Below are positions 16,570 to 25,594 of a stretch of 51,097 nt of DNA, in pieces. The stretch spans positions 1-51,097 of the forward strand of contig NZ_WKKE01000031.1 of NCBI RefSeq assembly GCF_009674775.1, given 5' to 3'. The stretch is from Flavobacterium sp. LC2016-23. Its GTDB lineage: Bacteria > Bacteroidota > Bacteroidia > Flavobacteriales > Flavobacteriaceae. A program made the position numbers and the translations under genes. Positions within the stretch are counted from its first letter, which is position 1, and each line of letters begins with the position of its first letter. The notes below the pieces were generated by a model. The model saw only the letters and a list, made by a program, of their open reading frames with translations. It did not search any database and was not told where the DNA came from.

Positions 16570-16596
16570 TTGTCAACGTTATTTTGATTTTGACAA
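16570..16596. promoter_or_regulatory. operator-like dyad before the cupin gene
   Basis: TTGTCAA (16570-16576) and TTGACAA (16590-16596) form an inverted repeat with 13 bases between, 16 bases before the cupin ATG. A near-consensus -7 sequence (TTATTTTG) lies inside it. Confidence 0.4.
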
Positions 16597-16612
16597 GTAC
16601 TAAGATAAATCT

Positions 16613-16972
16613 ATGAATCTAAAAGAAAGATTAAATACCGTTGACCACTATTTCTCGCCTAAAATAATTGATGAAGTAAACGATCAATATGTTAAGGTGG
16701 CTAAAATAAAGGGGCAGGAAGTGCCGTGGCATAATCACGAAAATGAAGATGAATTATTTTACATCGTTGACGGTGAACTTTTGATGGAGATTGAAAACAA
16801 GCCATCATTCACCATGAAAAAAGGCGATCTATTCGTGGTAAAAAAAGGCGTCAATCACAGGGTTTCATCGGTTGAAGAATGTTCTATAATGCTGATTGAA
16901 TCTAAAACTACAGAACATACCGGAAAAGTTAAAAGCAACATTACCAAATCAATTGAAGAACAGACGTATTAA
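16613..16972 (+). CDS. single-domain cupin protein
   Basis: The 119-residue protein shows the cupin metal-binding motif 1 as 'WHNHENEDELFYIVDGELLM' (His, His, Glu) and motif 2 near 'VKKGVNHRVSS' (His). It resembles the mannose-6-phosphate isomerase-like cupins that bind a divalent metal in the cytoplasm, but the substrate is not predictable. It stands alone between the AT-rich island and the structured element at 17016. Confidence 0.8.
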   Translation: MNLKERLNTVDHYFSPKIIDEVNDQYVKVAKIKGQEVPWHNHENEDELFYIVDGELLMEIENKPSFTMKKGDLFVVKKGVNHRVSSVEECSIMLIESKTTEHTGKVKSNITKSIEEQTY

Positions 16973-17015
16973 TAAAGAGTTCTTCTTTTTATAAAACAAT
17001 GTTTTAATAGAAGCC

Positions 17016-17097
17016 GAATGCCCTAGCCCTGATGGCAGCGGCATCCTTTTGTGCCGGGGTTCGGCGCAAAAGATACAGCGGACAGCAGGAACAGCTC
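17016..17097 (+). ncRNA. Flavo-1-like structured element
   Basis: The segment reads GAATGCCCTAGCCCTGATGG, then AGCGG, then a strong hairpin (CCTTTTGTGCC paired with GGCGCAAAAG), then ACAGCGGACAGCAGG. This layout recurs widely between flavobacterial genes and resembles what I recall of the Flavo-1 RNA motif. The identification is from memory and the strand is assumed. A unit of the TTCGACTTCGCTCA repeat follows at 17099-17115. It lies between the cupin and LOG-family genes. Confidence 0.5.
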
Positions 17098-17182
17098 CTT
17101 CGACTTCGCTCAAGAGGACGAACTGATTCAAAAACAGAGACACAACTTAAAAATAAAAATATAAATAATTAAAATACCTAAA

Positions 17183-17911
17183 ATGAGATTAGAAGATTTT
17201 GATAATGATGAGGATAAAGTAATTCAGGACCGTTTGAAACAAAAAACGTGGAATGAAATCAGAACCAATGACAGCTGGGCGATTTTTAAAATTATGGCTG
17301 AATTTGTAAACGGTTACGAAAGCATGGGACGTATTGGTCCGTGTGTATCAATTTTTGGATCAGCCAGAACAAAACCAGACGATAAATATTATTTACTGGC
17401 AGAAAAAATTGCCTATAAAATCAGTAAAGCCGGTTATGGAGTAATTACAGGAGGAGGGCCGGGAATTATGGAAGCCGGAAATAAAGGAGCACATTTAGGA
17501 GGCGGAACTTCGGTTGGACTGAACATCGAGCTGCCTTTTGAACAACACTTTAACCCTTATATCGATCACGATAAAAACCTGAATTTCGATTATTTCTTTG
17601 TGAGAAAAGTAATGTTCGTTAAATATTCGCAGGGTTTTGTGGTTATGCCCGGAGGTTTTGGAACTTTAGATGAAATGTTTGAAGCCATTACTTTGATCCA
17701 GACGAAAAAGATTGGAAAATTCCCGATTATATTGGTTGGTGTTGAATTTTGGTCGGGACTGATCGAATGGGTAAAAACAGTTTTAGTAGAAAAAATGCAC
17801 ACGGTAAGTCCGGAAGACCTGAACCTATTTAAGATCGTAGACACTGAAGATGAAGTAGTTGAAGCTTTGGATAAATTCTATAAAAAATACGATTTAAGTC
17901 CGAATTTCTAA
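17183..17911 (+). CDS. LOG family protein (TIGR00730)
   Basis: The 242-residue protein has the two nucleotide-binding signatures of the LOG / lysine-decarboxylase-like family, 'GGGPGIMEAGNKGA' and 'MPGGFGTLDEMFE'. Members act as nucleoside 5'-monophosphate phosphoribohydrolases; in plants and some bacteria they release free cytokinins, and elsewhere they act in purine metabolism. It is about 50 residues longer at the N terminus than the shortest homologues. A terminator follows. Confidence 0.87.
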   Translation: MRLEDFDNDEDKVIQDRLKQKTWNEIRTNDSWAIFKIMAEFVNGYESMGRIGPCVSIFGSARTKPDDKYYLLAEKIAYKISKAGYGVITGGGPGIMEAGNKGAHLGGGTSVGLNIELPFEQHFNPYIDHDKNLNFDYFFVRKVMFVKYSQGFVVMPGGFGTLDEMFEAITLIQTKKIGKFPIILVGVEFWSGLIEWVKTVLVEKMHTVSPEDLNLFKIVDTEDEVVEALDKFYKKYDLSPNF

Positions 17912-18028
17912 TTTTTTTAAACCGTTTAAAAAATTTAAATTCATTTAATCCTGAGCTGGTAAAAGTAAAATTTACATGAACTTAAACTACTTAAATAGTT
18001 AAATTACATCAACATATTGCAAAAAATT

Positions 18029-18056
18029 AAAGCTGTTTTTTTTAACAGCTTTTTTT
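18029..18056 (+). terminator. intrinsic terminator after the LOG-family gene
   Basis: AAAGCTGTT (18029-18037) pairs with AACAGCTTT (18044-18052), with six T in the loop and a T-run after the stem. Confidence 0.85.
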
Positions 18057-18129
18057 ATACTATTTTTACAACAATCCATAACAATCAAAAGCTCGTAAAT
18101 AAAGATATATTCCAAAACATAAGTATCAA

Positions 18130-20961
18130 TTGAGATCATTTTATAAAATAATCTTCTTCCTTTTCGTTTTATTCAGTTCAATGAAACAATATGCGCAGCA
18201 TCGCTCTAAAATAGAAGCTGCGGTAAATTTTGAATTGAAAACACTGAATGTAAAACAGGATCTTACCTATTACAACACCTCTAATGATTCTCTGGATTCG
18301 ATTGTGCTGAATGACTGGAACAATGCTTTTTCAAACAAAAATACACCGTTAGCCAGACGTTTTTCGGATGAGTTTTACCGAGGCTTTCATTTGGCCAGCA
18401 CAGAAGAAAGAGGAAACACCACTATTCTGAATCTGACAGATTCTGATGAAAGTGCCGTAGAATGGGAACGAACCGATAAGAATCCGGATTACATTGTTAT
18501 AAAGCTAAAACAAAAACTTGCACCCAATCAAAAAATCGAGCTGCACCTGACTTATGTCGCTAAGATTCCGAGTAATAAATTTACCAATTATGGTTTTGAC
18601 CAAAATGGCGGAATGAACCTGAAAAACTGGTATTTAAGCCCTGCCCGTTTCGAAAATCACAGCTTTATAAAATACAACAATTTCAATCTTGATGATATTG
18701 CAAATGCCAGCACTGATTATGAAATCGAGATAAAAGTTCCCAATGGTTATTCGATTACGACAGATCTAAATACGGTCGCTACGGATCTGACCAATCCAGA
18801 GTCGGCTGTTTATTCTTTTTCAGGGAACAACAGAACTGACTTTAACTTATTTATAGAAAAGCACAATAGTTTCAAAAGCTATCAAAATGGGTCTATTGAA
18901 GTACTTTCTAACCTGAAAAACAAAAAACTCAGCGACATAAAGAAGGCCATTATCATCAATAAGGTCGTTAATTTTGCCAGTGCTTTTATTGGTAAATATC
19001 CGCATGAAAAAATTACTGTTTCACAGGTTGATTACGATCGGAACCCTTTTTACGGATTAAATCAACTGCCGTCTTTTATTAGTCCGTTTTCAGATGATTT
19101 TATATTTGAAATTACCTTTTTAAAAACCTATCTGAACAATTATTTGAAGAACAGCCTGCGCTTAGATCCCAGAAAAGACAACTGGATTTACGACGGCATT
19201 CAGATTTATACCATGATGAAATTCATGGAAGAAAACCATCTGGACCAAAAGATGTTGGGAAGCCTCTCCAACATGAAACTCTTTAAAAGTTACAACATTA
19301 CCAATCTGACTTTTAACGAACAATACAGCTATTACTATATGCTGATGGCCAGAAAAAACCTGGACCAGCCTCTTGGAGATCCCAAAAATACCCTTATAAA
19401 ATTTAACGAACAGATTGCCAGTAAGTACCGTGCAGGTTTGAGCCTGAGTTATTTAGATGATTATTTAAACCATGATATTGTACCCGTAAGCGTTCAGGAA
19501 TTTTATGATTTAAATAAAACCCAACAAACGGATAGATCTGATTTCGAAAAAATACTCACTAAAAACAGTTCAAAGGACATCAGCTGGTTTTTCACAACTA
19601 TTATTGGTTCCCGTGATATTATCGACTACAAATTTTCGAATGTTTCCAGAACTAAAGACAGCGTGCAATTTCAGATACGAAACAAAACGGGGGGCTTTGC
19701 GCCAATTCCTGTTTATGGAATCAGAAAAAATGAAGTTGTTTTCAAGAAATGGATTGAGCCCCAAAACAATGATTCAATCTACGTTTTTGACCGCAAAAAA
19801 GCAGATAAAATAGTTTTGAATTATGACAATGAAGTTCCGGAATACAATTTAAGAAACAACTGGAAATCATTGAAAAGTCTGGTCATCACAAATCGTCCGA
19901 TAAAATTTAATTTCGTAAAAGATCTTGAAGATCCGTATTACAATCAGATCTTATACGTTCCCACACTTACTTATAATTACTATGACGGGCTGACTCCCGG
20001 AATACGTCTTCACAATAAAACAATATTAGACAAGCCCTTTACGTTCGACATTAATCCGGCTTATTCTATTAATGCCGGCACGTTTTCCGGGTCTTCTGCC
20101 TTTTCTTTAAGTCATTTTTACCGCAACAGCACGCTTTATAACGTTCGATACTCTATTAGTCAGAATTATTATCATTATGCGCCAGATGCAACATATTTCA
20201 GATTGAACCCTATGGTTCAGTTCAGAATTCGGGAAAAAAATTTCAGGGATAACAGAAAGCAGCTTTTCCTGTTGCGCCAGGTAATCGTAAACCGGGAAGC
20301 CAGCAAATATATCACAGACAATTCCAAACCGAATTATTCTGTTTTTAATGCGCGTTACATGAATACGAAAACAGAATTGGTAGATCATTTTAATCTTATG
20401 ACTGATGTTCAGTTTTCGGGTGATTTCGGAAAACTCGCAGGAGAAGTCGAATACAGGAGGCTGTTTGAAAATAACAGAAAACTAAATTTACGACTGTATG
20501 CCGGAAGTTTCCTCTACAACAATACCAATTCAGACTATTTTAGTTTTGGATTAGACAGACCGTCTGATTATTTGTTTGATTATAATTTTCTGGGGCGATC
20601 GGAAAGCACAGGAATATTCAGTCAGCAATTTATCATGGCAGAAGGTGGTTTTAAATCTAAAATAGAACCCCGATATGCCAACAGATGGATGACAACGCTA
20701 AATGCCAGTTATTCGATCTGGAACTGGATTGAGGCTTATGGAGACGTTGGTCTTATGAAAAGCAAAAAGCAAACCGCTGATTTTGCGTATGATGCCGGAA
20801 TCCGCCTGAACCTTGTTCCGGATTACTTTGAACTCTATTTTCCGGTATACTCGAATAACGGCTGGGAAATCTCCCAAAACAAATACAATGAAAAAATACG
20901 ATTTGTGGTCACTTTTTCTCCTAAAACACTAGTCAATCTTTTTACCCGAAAGTGGTTATAA
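18130..20961 (+). CDS. outer-membrane protein with degenerate M1 aminopeptidase-like domain
   Basis: The start is a TTG at 18130, chosen because it supplies a full signal peptide (MRSFYKIIFFLFVLF, cleavage near YAQ21-23); the first ATG at 18181 would remove it. Residues about 25-250 resemble the M1 N-terminal beta domain and 260-400 the gluzincin region. However, the expected HExxH is FEITF (326-330), and the later WLNEG-type site reads WIYDG (352-356), so no zinc site remains. Residues about 600-943 are a series of aromatic, alternating strands like an outer-membrane beta barrel. I infer a non-catalytic surface or assembly protein of 943 residues. It is flanked by an upstream terminator. Confidence 0.65.
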   Translation: MRSFYKIIFFLFVLFSSMKQYAQHRSKIEAAVNFELKTLNVKQDLTYYNTSNDSLDSIVLNDWNNAFSNKNTPLARRFSDEFYRGFHLASTEERGNTTILNLTDSDESAVEWERTDKNPDYIVIKLKQKLAPNQKIELHLTYVAKIPSNKFTNYGFDQNGGMNLKNWYLSPARFENHSFIKYNNFNLDDIANASTDYEIEIKVPNGYSITTDLNTVATDLTNPESAVYSFSGNNRTDFNLFIEKHNSFKSYQNGSIEVLSNLKNKKLSDIKKAIIINKVVNFASAFIGKYPHEKITVSQVDYDRNPFYGLNQLPSFISPFSDDFIFEITFLKTYLNNYLKNSLRLDPRKDNWIYDGIQIYTMMKFMEENHLDQKMLGSLSNMKLFKSYNITNLTFNEQYSYYYMLMARKNLDQPLGDPKNTLIKFNEQIASKYRAGLSLSYLDDYLNHDIVPVSVQEFYDLNKTQQTDRSDFEKILTKNSSKDISWFFTTIIGSRDIIDYKFSNVSRTKDSVQFQIRNKTGGFAPIPVYGIRKNEVVFKKWIEPQNNDSIYVFDRKKADKIVLNYDNEVPEYNLRNNWKSLKSLVITNRPIKFNFVKDLEDPYYNQILYVPTLTYNYYDGLTPGIRLHNKTILDKPFTFDINPAYSINAGTFSGSSAFSLSHFYRNSTLYNVRYSISQNYYHYAPDATYFRLNPMVQFRIREKNFRDNRKQLFLLRQVIVNREASKYITDNSKPNYSVFNARYMNTKTELVDHFNLMTDVQFSGDFGKLAGEVEYRRLFENNRKLNLRLYAGSFLYNNTNSDYFSFGLDRPSDYLFDYNFLGRSESTGIFSQQFIMAEGGFKSKIEPRYANRWMTTLNASYSIWNWIEAYGDVGLMKSKKQTADFAYDAGIRLNLVPDYFELYFPVYSNNGWEISQNKYNEKIRFVVTFSPKTLVNLFTRKWL

Positions 20962-21115
20962 TTGAATAAATTTTAAACAAAAACATAAATTATATTCACT
21001 TATATCACAAATAATCTGAATATTCAATAAAAAACATACGTAGTTTTAGCAATTTACTTGTAAATAATTAAATTATATTTATTTTAATGAATTATGATTA
21101 TTGATACTTTTTAAG

Positions 21116-21123
21116 TAATTTTG
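21116..21123 (+). promoter_or_regulatory. -7 promoter box of the E1 dehydrogenase gene
   Basis: TAATTTTG matches TAnnTTTG and lies 25 bases before the ATG at 21149. Confidence 0.5.
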
Positions 21124-21148
21124 CCGCTTAACATGACCATTCCAGATT

Positions 21149-23563
21149 ATGATTAAAGAAAAAAACAATACTACATTGACTTTCGAAGATTTCAAAACTG
21201 AGGTACTTAACGACTACAAGATTGCTGTAACCAGCCGCGAATGTAGTTTGTTGGGTCGTAAAGAAGTATTGACAGGAAAAGCCAAATTTGGAATATTTGG
21301 TGACGGGAAAGAAGTGCCGCAACTTGCTATGGCGAAAGCTTTTCAAAACGGGGATTTCCGTTCGGGCTATTACCGCGATCAGACTTTTATGATGGCTATT
21401 GGAGAACTTACTCCAAAGCAGTTTTTTGCCGGTTTATACGGTCATACTGATTTAGATTTTGATCCGATGTCTGCCGGAAGACAAATGGGCGGTCACTTTG
21501 TAACACACAGTTTAAACGAAGACGGTTCCTGGAAAGACTTAACCAAACAAAAAAATTCAAGTGCAGATATATCTCCTACAGCAGGGCAAATGCCAAGACT
21601 GTTAGGATTAGCACAGGCTTCTAAAATTTACAGAAATGTTGACGGGATTACAATCAAAGACAAATTTTCTGTAAACGGAAACGAAGTGGCCTGGGGAACT
21701 ATTGGAAACGCCAGTACTTCTGAAGGTTTATTTTTTGAAACCATAAATGCTGCCGGAGTTTTACAGGTTCCGATGGTAATGAGTGTCTGGGATGATGAAT
21801 ACGGAATTTCGGTTCACGCCAAACACCAGACTACCAAAGAAAACATCTCTGAAATCCTAAAAGGATACCAGCGTGATGAAGATTCAAAAGGTTATGAAAT
21901 ATTCAGGGTGAAAGGCTGGGATTATGCCGAGCTGGTTTCAACTTACGAAAAAGCTGCTGCAATTGCACGTGAAGAGCACGTACCGGTTTTAATTCACGTG
22001 AATGAATTGACACAACCACAGGGGCATTCGACTTCAGGATCGCATGAGCGTTACAAAAACGGAGAAAGACTGGCATGGGAAAGAGATTTTGACTGTATTC
22101 GTCAGATGCGTTTATGGATGATTGCCATCAATATTGCATCACCGGAAGAATTGGCCGAAATTGATTTTGAAATCAAAAAAGAAGTTCTGGAAGCTAAAAA
22201 AGAGGCGTGGAATTCGTTTATTAATCCAATTATTGAAGACCAGAAAAACCTTTTGGCCTTATTGGAGCAGATTTCAGCTGCCAGCATCAATCATAAAGAT
22301 AAAATCCAGAAATACATCTCGGAATTAAGTGCCATAAAATCGCCTCTGAAAAAGGAAATGCTTGTCATCTCCAGAAAAATATTGCGTTTTATTGAAGTTC
22401 CGAACAGCAAAGCTTTATTGTCGGAGTGGATTACCAATTATATAGGAGATACACAAGGAAAATTCAGCAGTAATTTATATTCTAATTCCGCTCAAAATGT
22501 TTTTTCAGTAGAGAAAGTTCTTCCTGAATATGCAGAGAATGCCAAAGCTGATTTAGACGGAAGAATGATTCTTCGTGATAACTTCGATGCACTGTTTACA
22601 AAATATCCGGAAACCCTGATTTTTGGCGAAGATGTAGGAAACATTGGCGATGTCAACCAAGGCCTTGAAGGTATGCAGGAAAAATACGGTGAACTCCGTG
22701 TTGCTGATGTAGGCATTAGGGAAGCTACTATTCTTGGACAGGGAATCGGAATGGCTTTAAGAGGCTTACGTCCGATAGCTGAGATTCAATATTTAGATTA
22801 TTTGCTGTACGCCATTCAGATCATGAGTGATGATTTGGCTACTTTACAATACAGAACTGTTGGAAAACAAAAAGCACCATTAATCATCAGAACCCGCGGA
22901 CACCGTTTAGAAGGCATCTGGCATTCCGGTTCACCGATGGGAATGATTATTAATGCTATTCGCGGAATCCACGTTTTGGTTCCGAGAAACATGACACAGG
23001 CTGCCGGTTTCTACAACACGCTTTTGGAATGTGACGAACCTGCCCTGGTAATTGAATGTCTGAACGGATATCGTTTAAAAGAAAAAACACCACTTAATTT
23101 TGGGGAGTTCAAAACACCAATCGGAGTGGTGGAAACCCTAAAAGAAGGTGCTGATATTACTTTGGTTTCTTACGGATCTACCTTAAGACTAGTAGAACAG
23201 GCGGCAACCGAATTACTTGATTTAGGAATTGATTGCGAAGTGATTGACATCCAGTCTTTGCTTCCGTTTGATGTTAACCACGATATCGTAAAAAGTGTTG
23301 CTAAAACAAATCGTCTTCTGGTAATCGACGAAGATGTTCCCGGTGGAGCTTCAGCCTTTATTTTACAGCAAATCCTGGAAGAACAGGACGCTTATAAATA
23401 TCTGGACAGTAAACCGCAAACACTGGCTGCAAAAGCACACAGGCCTGCTTACGGAACAGATGGAGATTATTTCTCTAAACCTTCTGCTGAAGATATTTTC
23501 GAGAAAGTGTACAACATGATGAATGAAGTTAATCCAACTAAATTTCCGAACTTGTATCAATAA
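21149..23563 (+). CDS. 2-oxoacid dehydrogenase E1, fused alpha and beta subunits
   Basis: The 804-residue protein joins an E1 alpha part (about 1-400, thiamine diphosphate region 'GNASTSEGLFFETINAAG') to an E1 beta part (about 470-804, starting at 'LFGEDVGNIGDVNQGLEG' and ending with the C-terminal transketolase-like domain). This E1 alpha/beta fusion is usual in Bacteroidota. It decarboxylates a 2-oxoacid, most likely branched-chain or pyruvate, and passes the acyl group to a lipoyl E2 that is not encoded here. The thiamine motif differs from the GDG form seen in many E1 alpha chains. A strong terminator follows. Confidence 0.88.
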   Translation: MIKEKNNTTLTFEDFKTEVLNDYKIAVTSRECSLLGRKEVLTGKAKFGIFGDGKEVPQLAMAKAFQNGDFRSGYYRDQTFMMAIGELTPKQFFAGLYGHTDLDFDPMSAGRQMGGHFVTHSLNEDGSWKDLTKQKNSSADISPTAGQMPRLLGLAQASKIYRNVDGITIKDKFSVNGNEVAWGTIGNASTSEGLFFETINAAGVLQVPMVMSVWDDEYGISVHAKHQTTKENISEILKGYQRDEDSKGYEIFRVKGWDYAELVSTYEKAAAIAREEHVPVLIHVNELTQPQGHSTSGSHERYKNGERLAWERDFDCIRQMRLWMIAINIASPEELAEIDFEIKKEVLEAKKEAWNSFINPIIEDQKNLLALLEQISAASINHKDKIQKYISELSAIKSPLKKEMLVISRKILRFIEVPNSKALLSEWITNYIGDTQGKFSSNLYSNSAQNVFSVEKVLPEYAENAKADLDGRMILRDNFDALFTKYPETLIFGEDVGNIGDVNQGLEGMQEKYGELRVADVGIREATILGQGIGMALRGLRPIAEIQYLDYLLYAIQIMSDDLATLQYRTVGKQKAPLIIRTRGHRLEGIWHSGSPMGMIINAIRGIHVLVPRNMTQAAGFYNTLLECDEPALVIECLNGYRLKEKTPLNFGEFKTPIGVVETLKEGADITLVSYGSTLRLVEQAATELLDLGIDCEVIDIQSLLPFDVNHDIVKSVAKTNRLLVIDEDVPGGASAFILQQILEEQDAYKYLDSKPQTLAAKAHRPAYGTDGDYFSKPSAEDIFEKVYNMMNEVNPTKFPNLYQ

Positions 23564-23582
23564 TTTAGTTTGATTTCGATAT

Positions 23583-23616
23583 AAAAAAAGCTCCAATTAT
23601 TTTTGGAGCTTTTTTT
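23583..23616 (+). terminator. intrinsic terminator after the E1 gene
   Basis: A perfect stem of AAAAAAAGCTCCAA with TTGGAGCTTTTTTT around a six-base loop, ending in T. Confidence 0.92.
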
Positions 23617-23667
23617 ATGCTTTGACCTGAAGTTTGTCATAAAAAAATTGAAATACTTTGCGGGGGG

Positions 23668-23736
23668 CTTCGACTTCGCTCAGCCTGACACTTGGACTTC
23701 ACTGAACCTGGCACTTCGATTTCGCTCAGTGGGACA
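23668..23736. repeat. three tandem 23-base repeats
   Basis: Units at 23668-23690, 23691-23713 and 23714-23736 follow the pattern CTTCGACTTCGCTCAGCCTG-ACA with substitutions, and a partial copy lies at 17099-17115. There are no spacers of CRISPR type. This kind of repeat is familiar between flavobacterial genes; its role is unknown. Confidence 0.85.
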
Positions 23737-23787
23737 GGAGTAATCAAGTATGAAAAATTCAGTATAAACCCGCTTACTGTCTCACGC

Positions 23788-24522
23788 TTATATATCTCTC
23801 AAAATAGCCCTCGCCTTTTCTAAGTCCTCGGCGGTATCAATTCCAATTCCTACGTGGGTGGTTTCAACCATTTTGATGCGTTTTCCAAATTCCAGGTAAC
23901 GAAGCTGTTCTAATTTTTCGGAGGCTTCAAGGGATTTCATCGGGAGATTATAAAAATCCAGCAACGCCTGTTTTCTAAAAGCGTAAATTCCAATGTGCTG
24001 AAAGTAACGCACGCCAACCTCTTTATCTCTTGGATACGGAATTACGGAACGTGAAAAATATAAGGCAAAGTTCGACTGATCGACCACCACTTTCACATTA
24101 TTCGGATTATTGATTTCTGCTTCATCTGTAATTTCACGCATCAGTGAAGCCAAATCTACTTTACGATCCGGATCGTTCTTAAAAACAGCCAAAACCTGCT
24201 CTAACGGGCCGGCTTCCGTGAATGGTTCATCACCCTGCACATTCACTACGATATCAACGTCTAAATTGGCTACAGCTTCCGCGATACGGTCACTTCCGGA
24301 TTCATGTTCTTTGATGCTCATGATCGCTTTACCGCCGTTAGCAACAATTTCATTAAAGATCAAATCAGAGTCGGTTACTACAAAAACATCGTCAAATAAT
24401 TTTGTGGCTACAGCTGCTTCATAAGTTCTTAAAATTACAGTCTTTCCTCCTAAATCCTGCATTAATTTCGCAGGAAAACGTGTGGATGCATATCGCGCCG
24501 GAATTACAGCTATTATTTTCAT
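23788..24522 (-). CDS. kdsB: 3-deoxy-manno-octulosonate cytidylyltransferase
   Basis: The 244-residue protein begins 'MKIIAVIPARYASTRFPAK', the nucleotide-binding loop of the family, and contains 'VNVQGDEPF' and the 'RYFQHIGIYAFRKQAL' segment. KdsB makes CMP-Kdo from CTP and Kdo in the cytoplasm, supplying the inner core sugar of lipopolysaccharide. This fits the lipid A acyltransferase elsewhere in the window. Length is normal. The downstream repeats at 23668-23736 lie past its stop codon. Confidence 0.95.
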   Translation of the reverse strand: MKIIAVIPARYASTRFPAKLMQDLGGKTVILRTYEAAVATKLFDDVFVVTDSDLIFNEIVANGGKAIMSIKEHESGSDRIAEAVANLDVDIVVNVQGDEPFTEAGPLEQVLAVFKNDPDRKVDLASLMREITDEAEINNPNNVKVVVDQSNFALYFSRSVIPYPRDKEVGVRYFQHIGIYAFRKQALLDFYNLPMKSLEASEKLEQLRYLEFGKRIKMVETTHVGIGIDTAEDLEKARAILRDI

Positions 24523-24553
24523 TCTTAATTTCTTTTAATTTTCTATTTTTTTC

Positions 24554-24640
24554 TCTGTGAATCTCTGTGAAATCTTTGCGTAGCTTGGTGTAATTACTCT
24601 TCCACAGAGGCTCACGAAGATTTCACGGAGATTCACGAAG
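24554..24640. repeat. intergenic palindromic element, TCTGTGAATCTC family
   Basis: The left arm (24554-24590) and right arm (24603-24640) are imperfect reverse complements over about 37 bases, with a short loop. The element lies between kdsB and the dioxygenase gene, both on the minus strand, and may separate their transcripts. Confidence 0.75.
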
Positions 24641-24646
24641 TTCTTT

Positions 24647-25477
24647 TTACATAATTTTTACGGAGGTCATGCTTAGGGAACCCGCCAGTAATTTATCATT
24701 AAACAAGCTTAATTCTTCTGATTCCTGCTTTAACCCTAAAGTATACAGCAAAGGTAAATAATGATCCGGAGTCGGAATCGCTATCTGAACGGCTTTATTC
24801 ATTTTTTCGAAATTAATTAAAGGCTGAAAATTGCCATCCAGCAAATAATTATTAACGGTTTCCCGGGCTTCAATGGCCCAGTCAAAACCATAATTGTCCT
24901 TATCAAAATTCCTGAAATCTACCAGTCGTAAATTGTGCACTATATTACCGCTTCCGATAATCAGAACGCCTTTGTGACGTAAGGATTGTAACTTTTGAGC
25001 CAGTTCAAAATGATATTGTCCGGATTTGGTATAATCAATACTCAGCTGAATGACCGGAACATTCGCTTCCGGGTATAAATGTTTGATGACACTCCATGCC
25101 CCGTGGTCTAAACCCCAGTGTTCATCTAATTCAACAGGAACAGGTTCCAGTATTTTTTTTGTTTCCTGTGCCAGTTCCGGACTACCTTTCGCCGGATATT
25201 GCACATCAAAAAGTGCCTGAGGAAAACCTCCGAAATCATGAATGGTTCTTGGCATCTGCATGGCGGTCACTTTGGTTCCGTTGGTAAACCAGTGTGCCGA
25301 AATACACAAAATAGCATTGGGCTGCGGCAATGTTTTCGCCAGATTACGAAAACCGGCTACAAACTGATTTTCTTCAATAGCATTCATCGGGCTGCCATGT
25401 CCCAAAAACAAAACCGGCATTTTATCGGTATTCGAAAACGTGGATGAAATCGAATGTAAATCGTTTAGTGTTGTCAT
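24647..25477 (-). CDS. ygiD: 4,5-DOPA extradiol dioxygenase-like protein (YgiD family)
   Basis: The 276-residue protein has the family's metal-binding segments: 'LGHGSPMNA' (His27), 'ISAHWFT', 'DEHWGLDHGAWSV', 'GSGNIVHNL' and 'PTPDHYLPL'. These are the class III extradiol ring-cleaving enzymes related to plant DODA; E. coli YgiD opens L-DOPA in vitro, but the natural substrate in bacteria is unclear. About 20 residues precede the conserved 'MPVLFLGHG', so the true start could be the internal Met20. Confidence 0.87.
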   Translation of the reverse strand: MTTLNDLHSISSTFSNTDKMPVLFLGHGSPMNAIEENQFVAGFRNLAKTLPQPNAILCISAHWFTNGTKVTAMQMPRTIHDFGGFPQALFDVQYPAKGSPELAQETKKILEPVPVELDEHWGLDHGAWSVIKHLYPEANVPVIQLSIDYTKSGQYHFELAQKLQSLRHKGVLIIGSGNIVHNLRLVDFRNFDKDNYGFDWAIEARETVNNYLLDGNFQPLINFEKMNKAVQIAIPTPDHYLPLLYTLGLKQESEELSLFNDKLLAGSLSMTSVKIM

Positions 25478-25497
25478 TATAAAGTTGTTTTTCTTTC

Positions 25498-25588
25498 GCC
25501 ACGAATTTCACTAATTACCAGGGCTGAATATTTTTTTAATTAAATTAAATCTCAAAAAAAATTCGTGCAAATTATTGAAATTAGTGGC
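25498..25588. repeat. intergenic palindromic element, GCCACGAATT family
   Basis: GCCACGAATTTCACTAATT at the left is an imperfect reverse complement of AATTATTGAAATTAGTGGC at the right, with an AT-rich centre. Two larger members of the same family lie at 42384-42492 and 44331-44420. Confidence 0.75.
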
Positions 25589-25594
25589 AAAAAT

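Noticed and set aside
16949..17143. 64-codon minus-strand frame across the structured element
   Set aside because: The region is better explained by the Flavo-1-like hairpin element and a repeat unit; the translated sequence is rich in unusual residues for this genome.
23668..23736. CRISPR array
   Set aside because: The 23-base units are directly adjacent with no unique spacers, and no cas gene is present.
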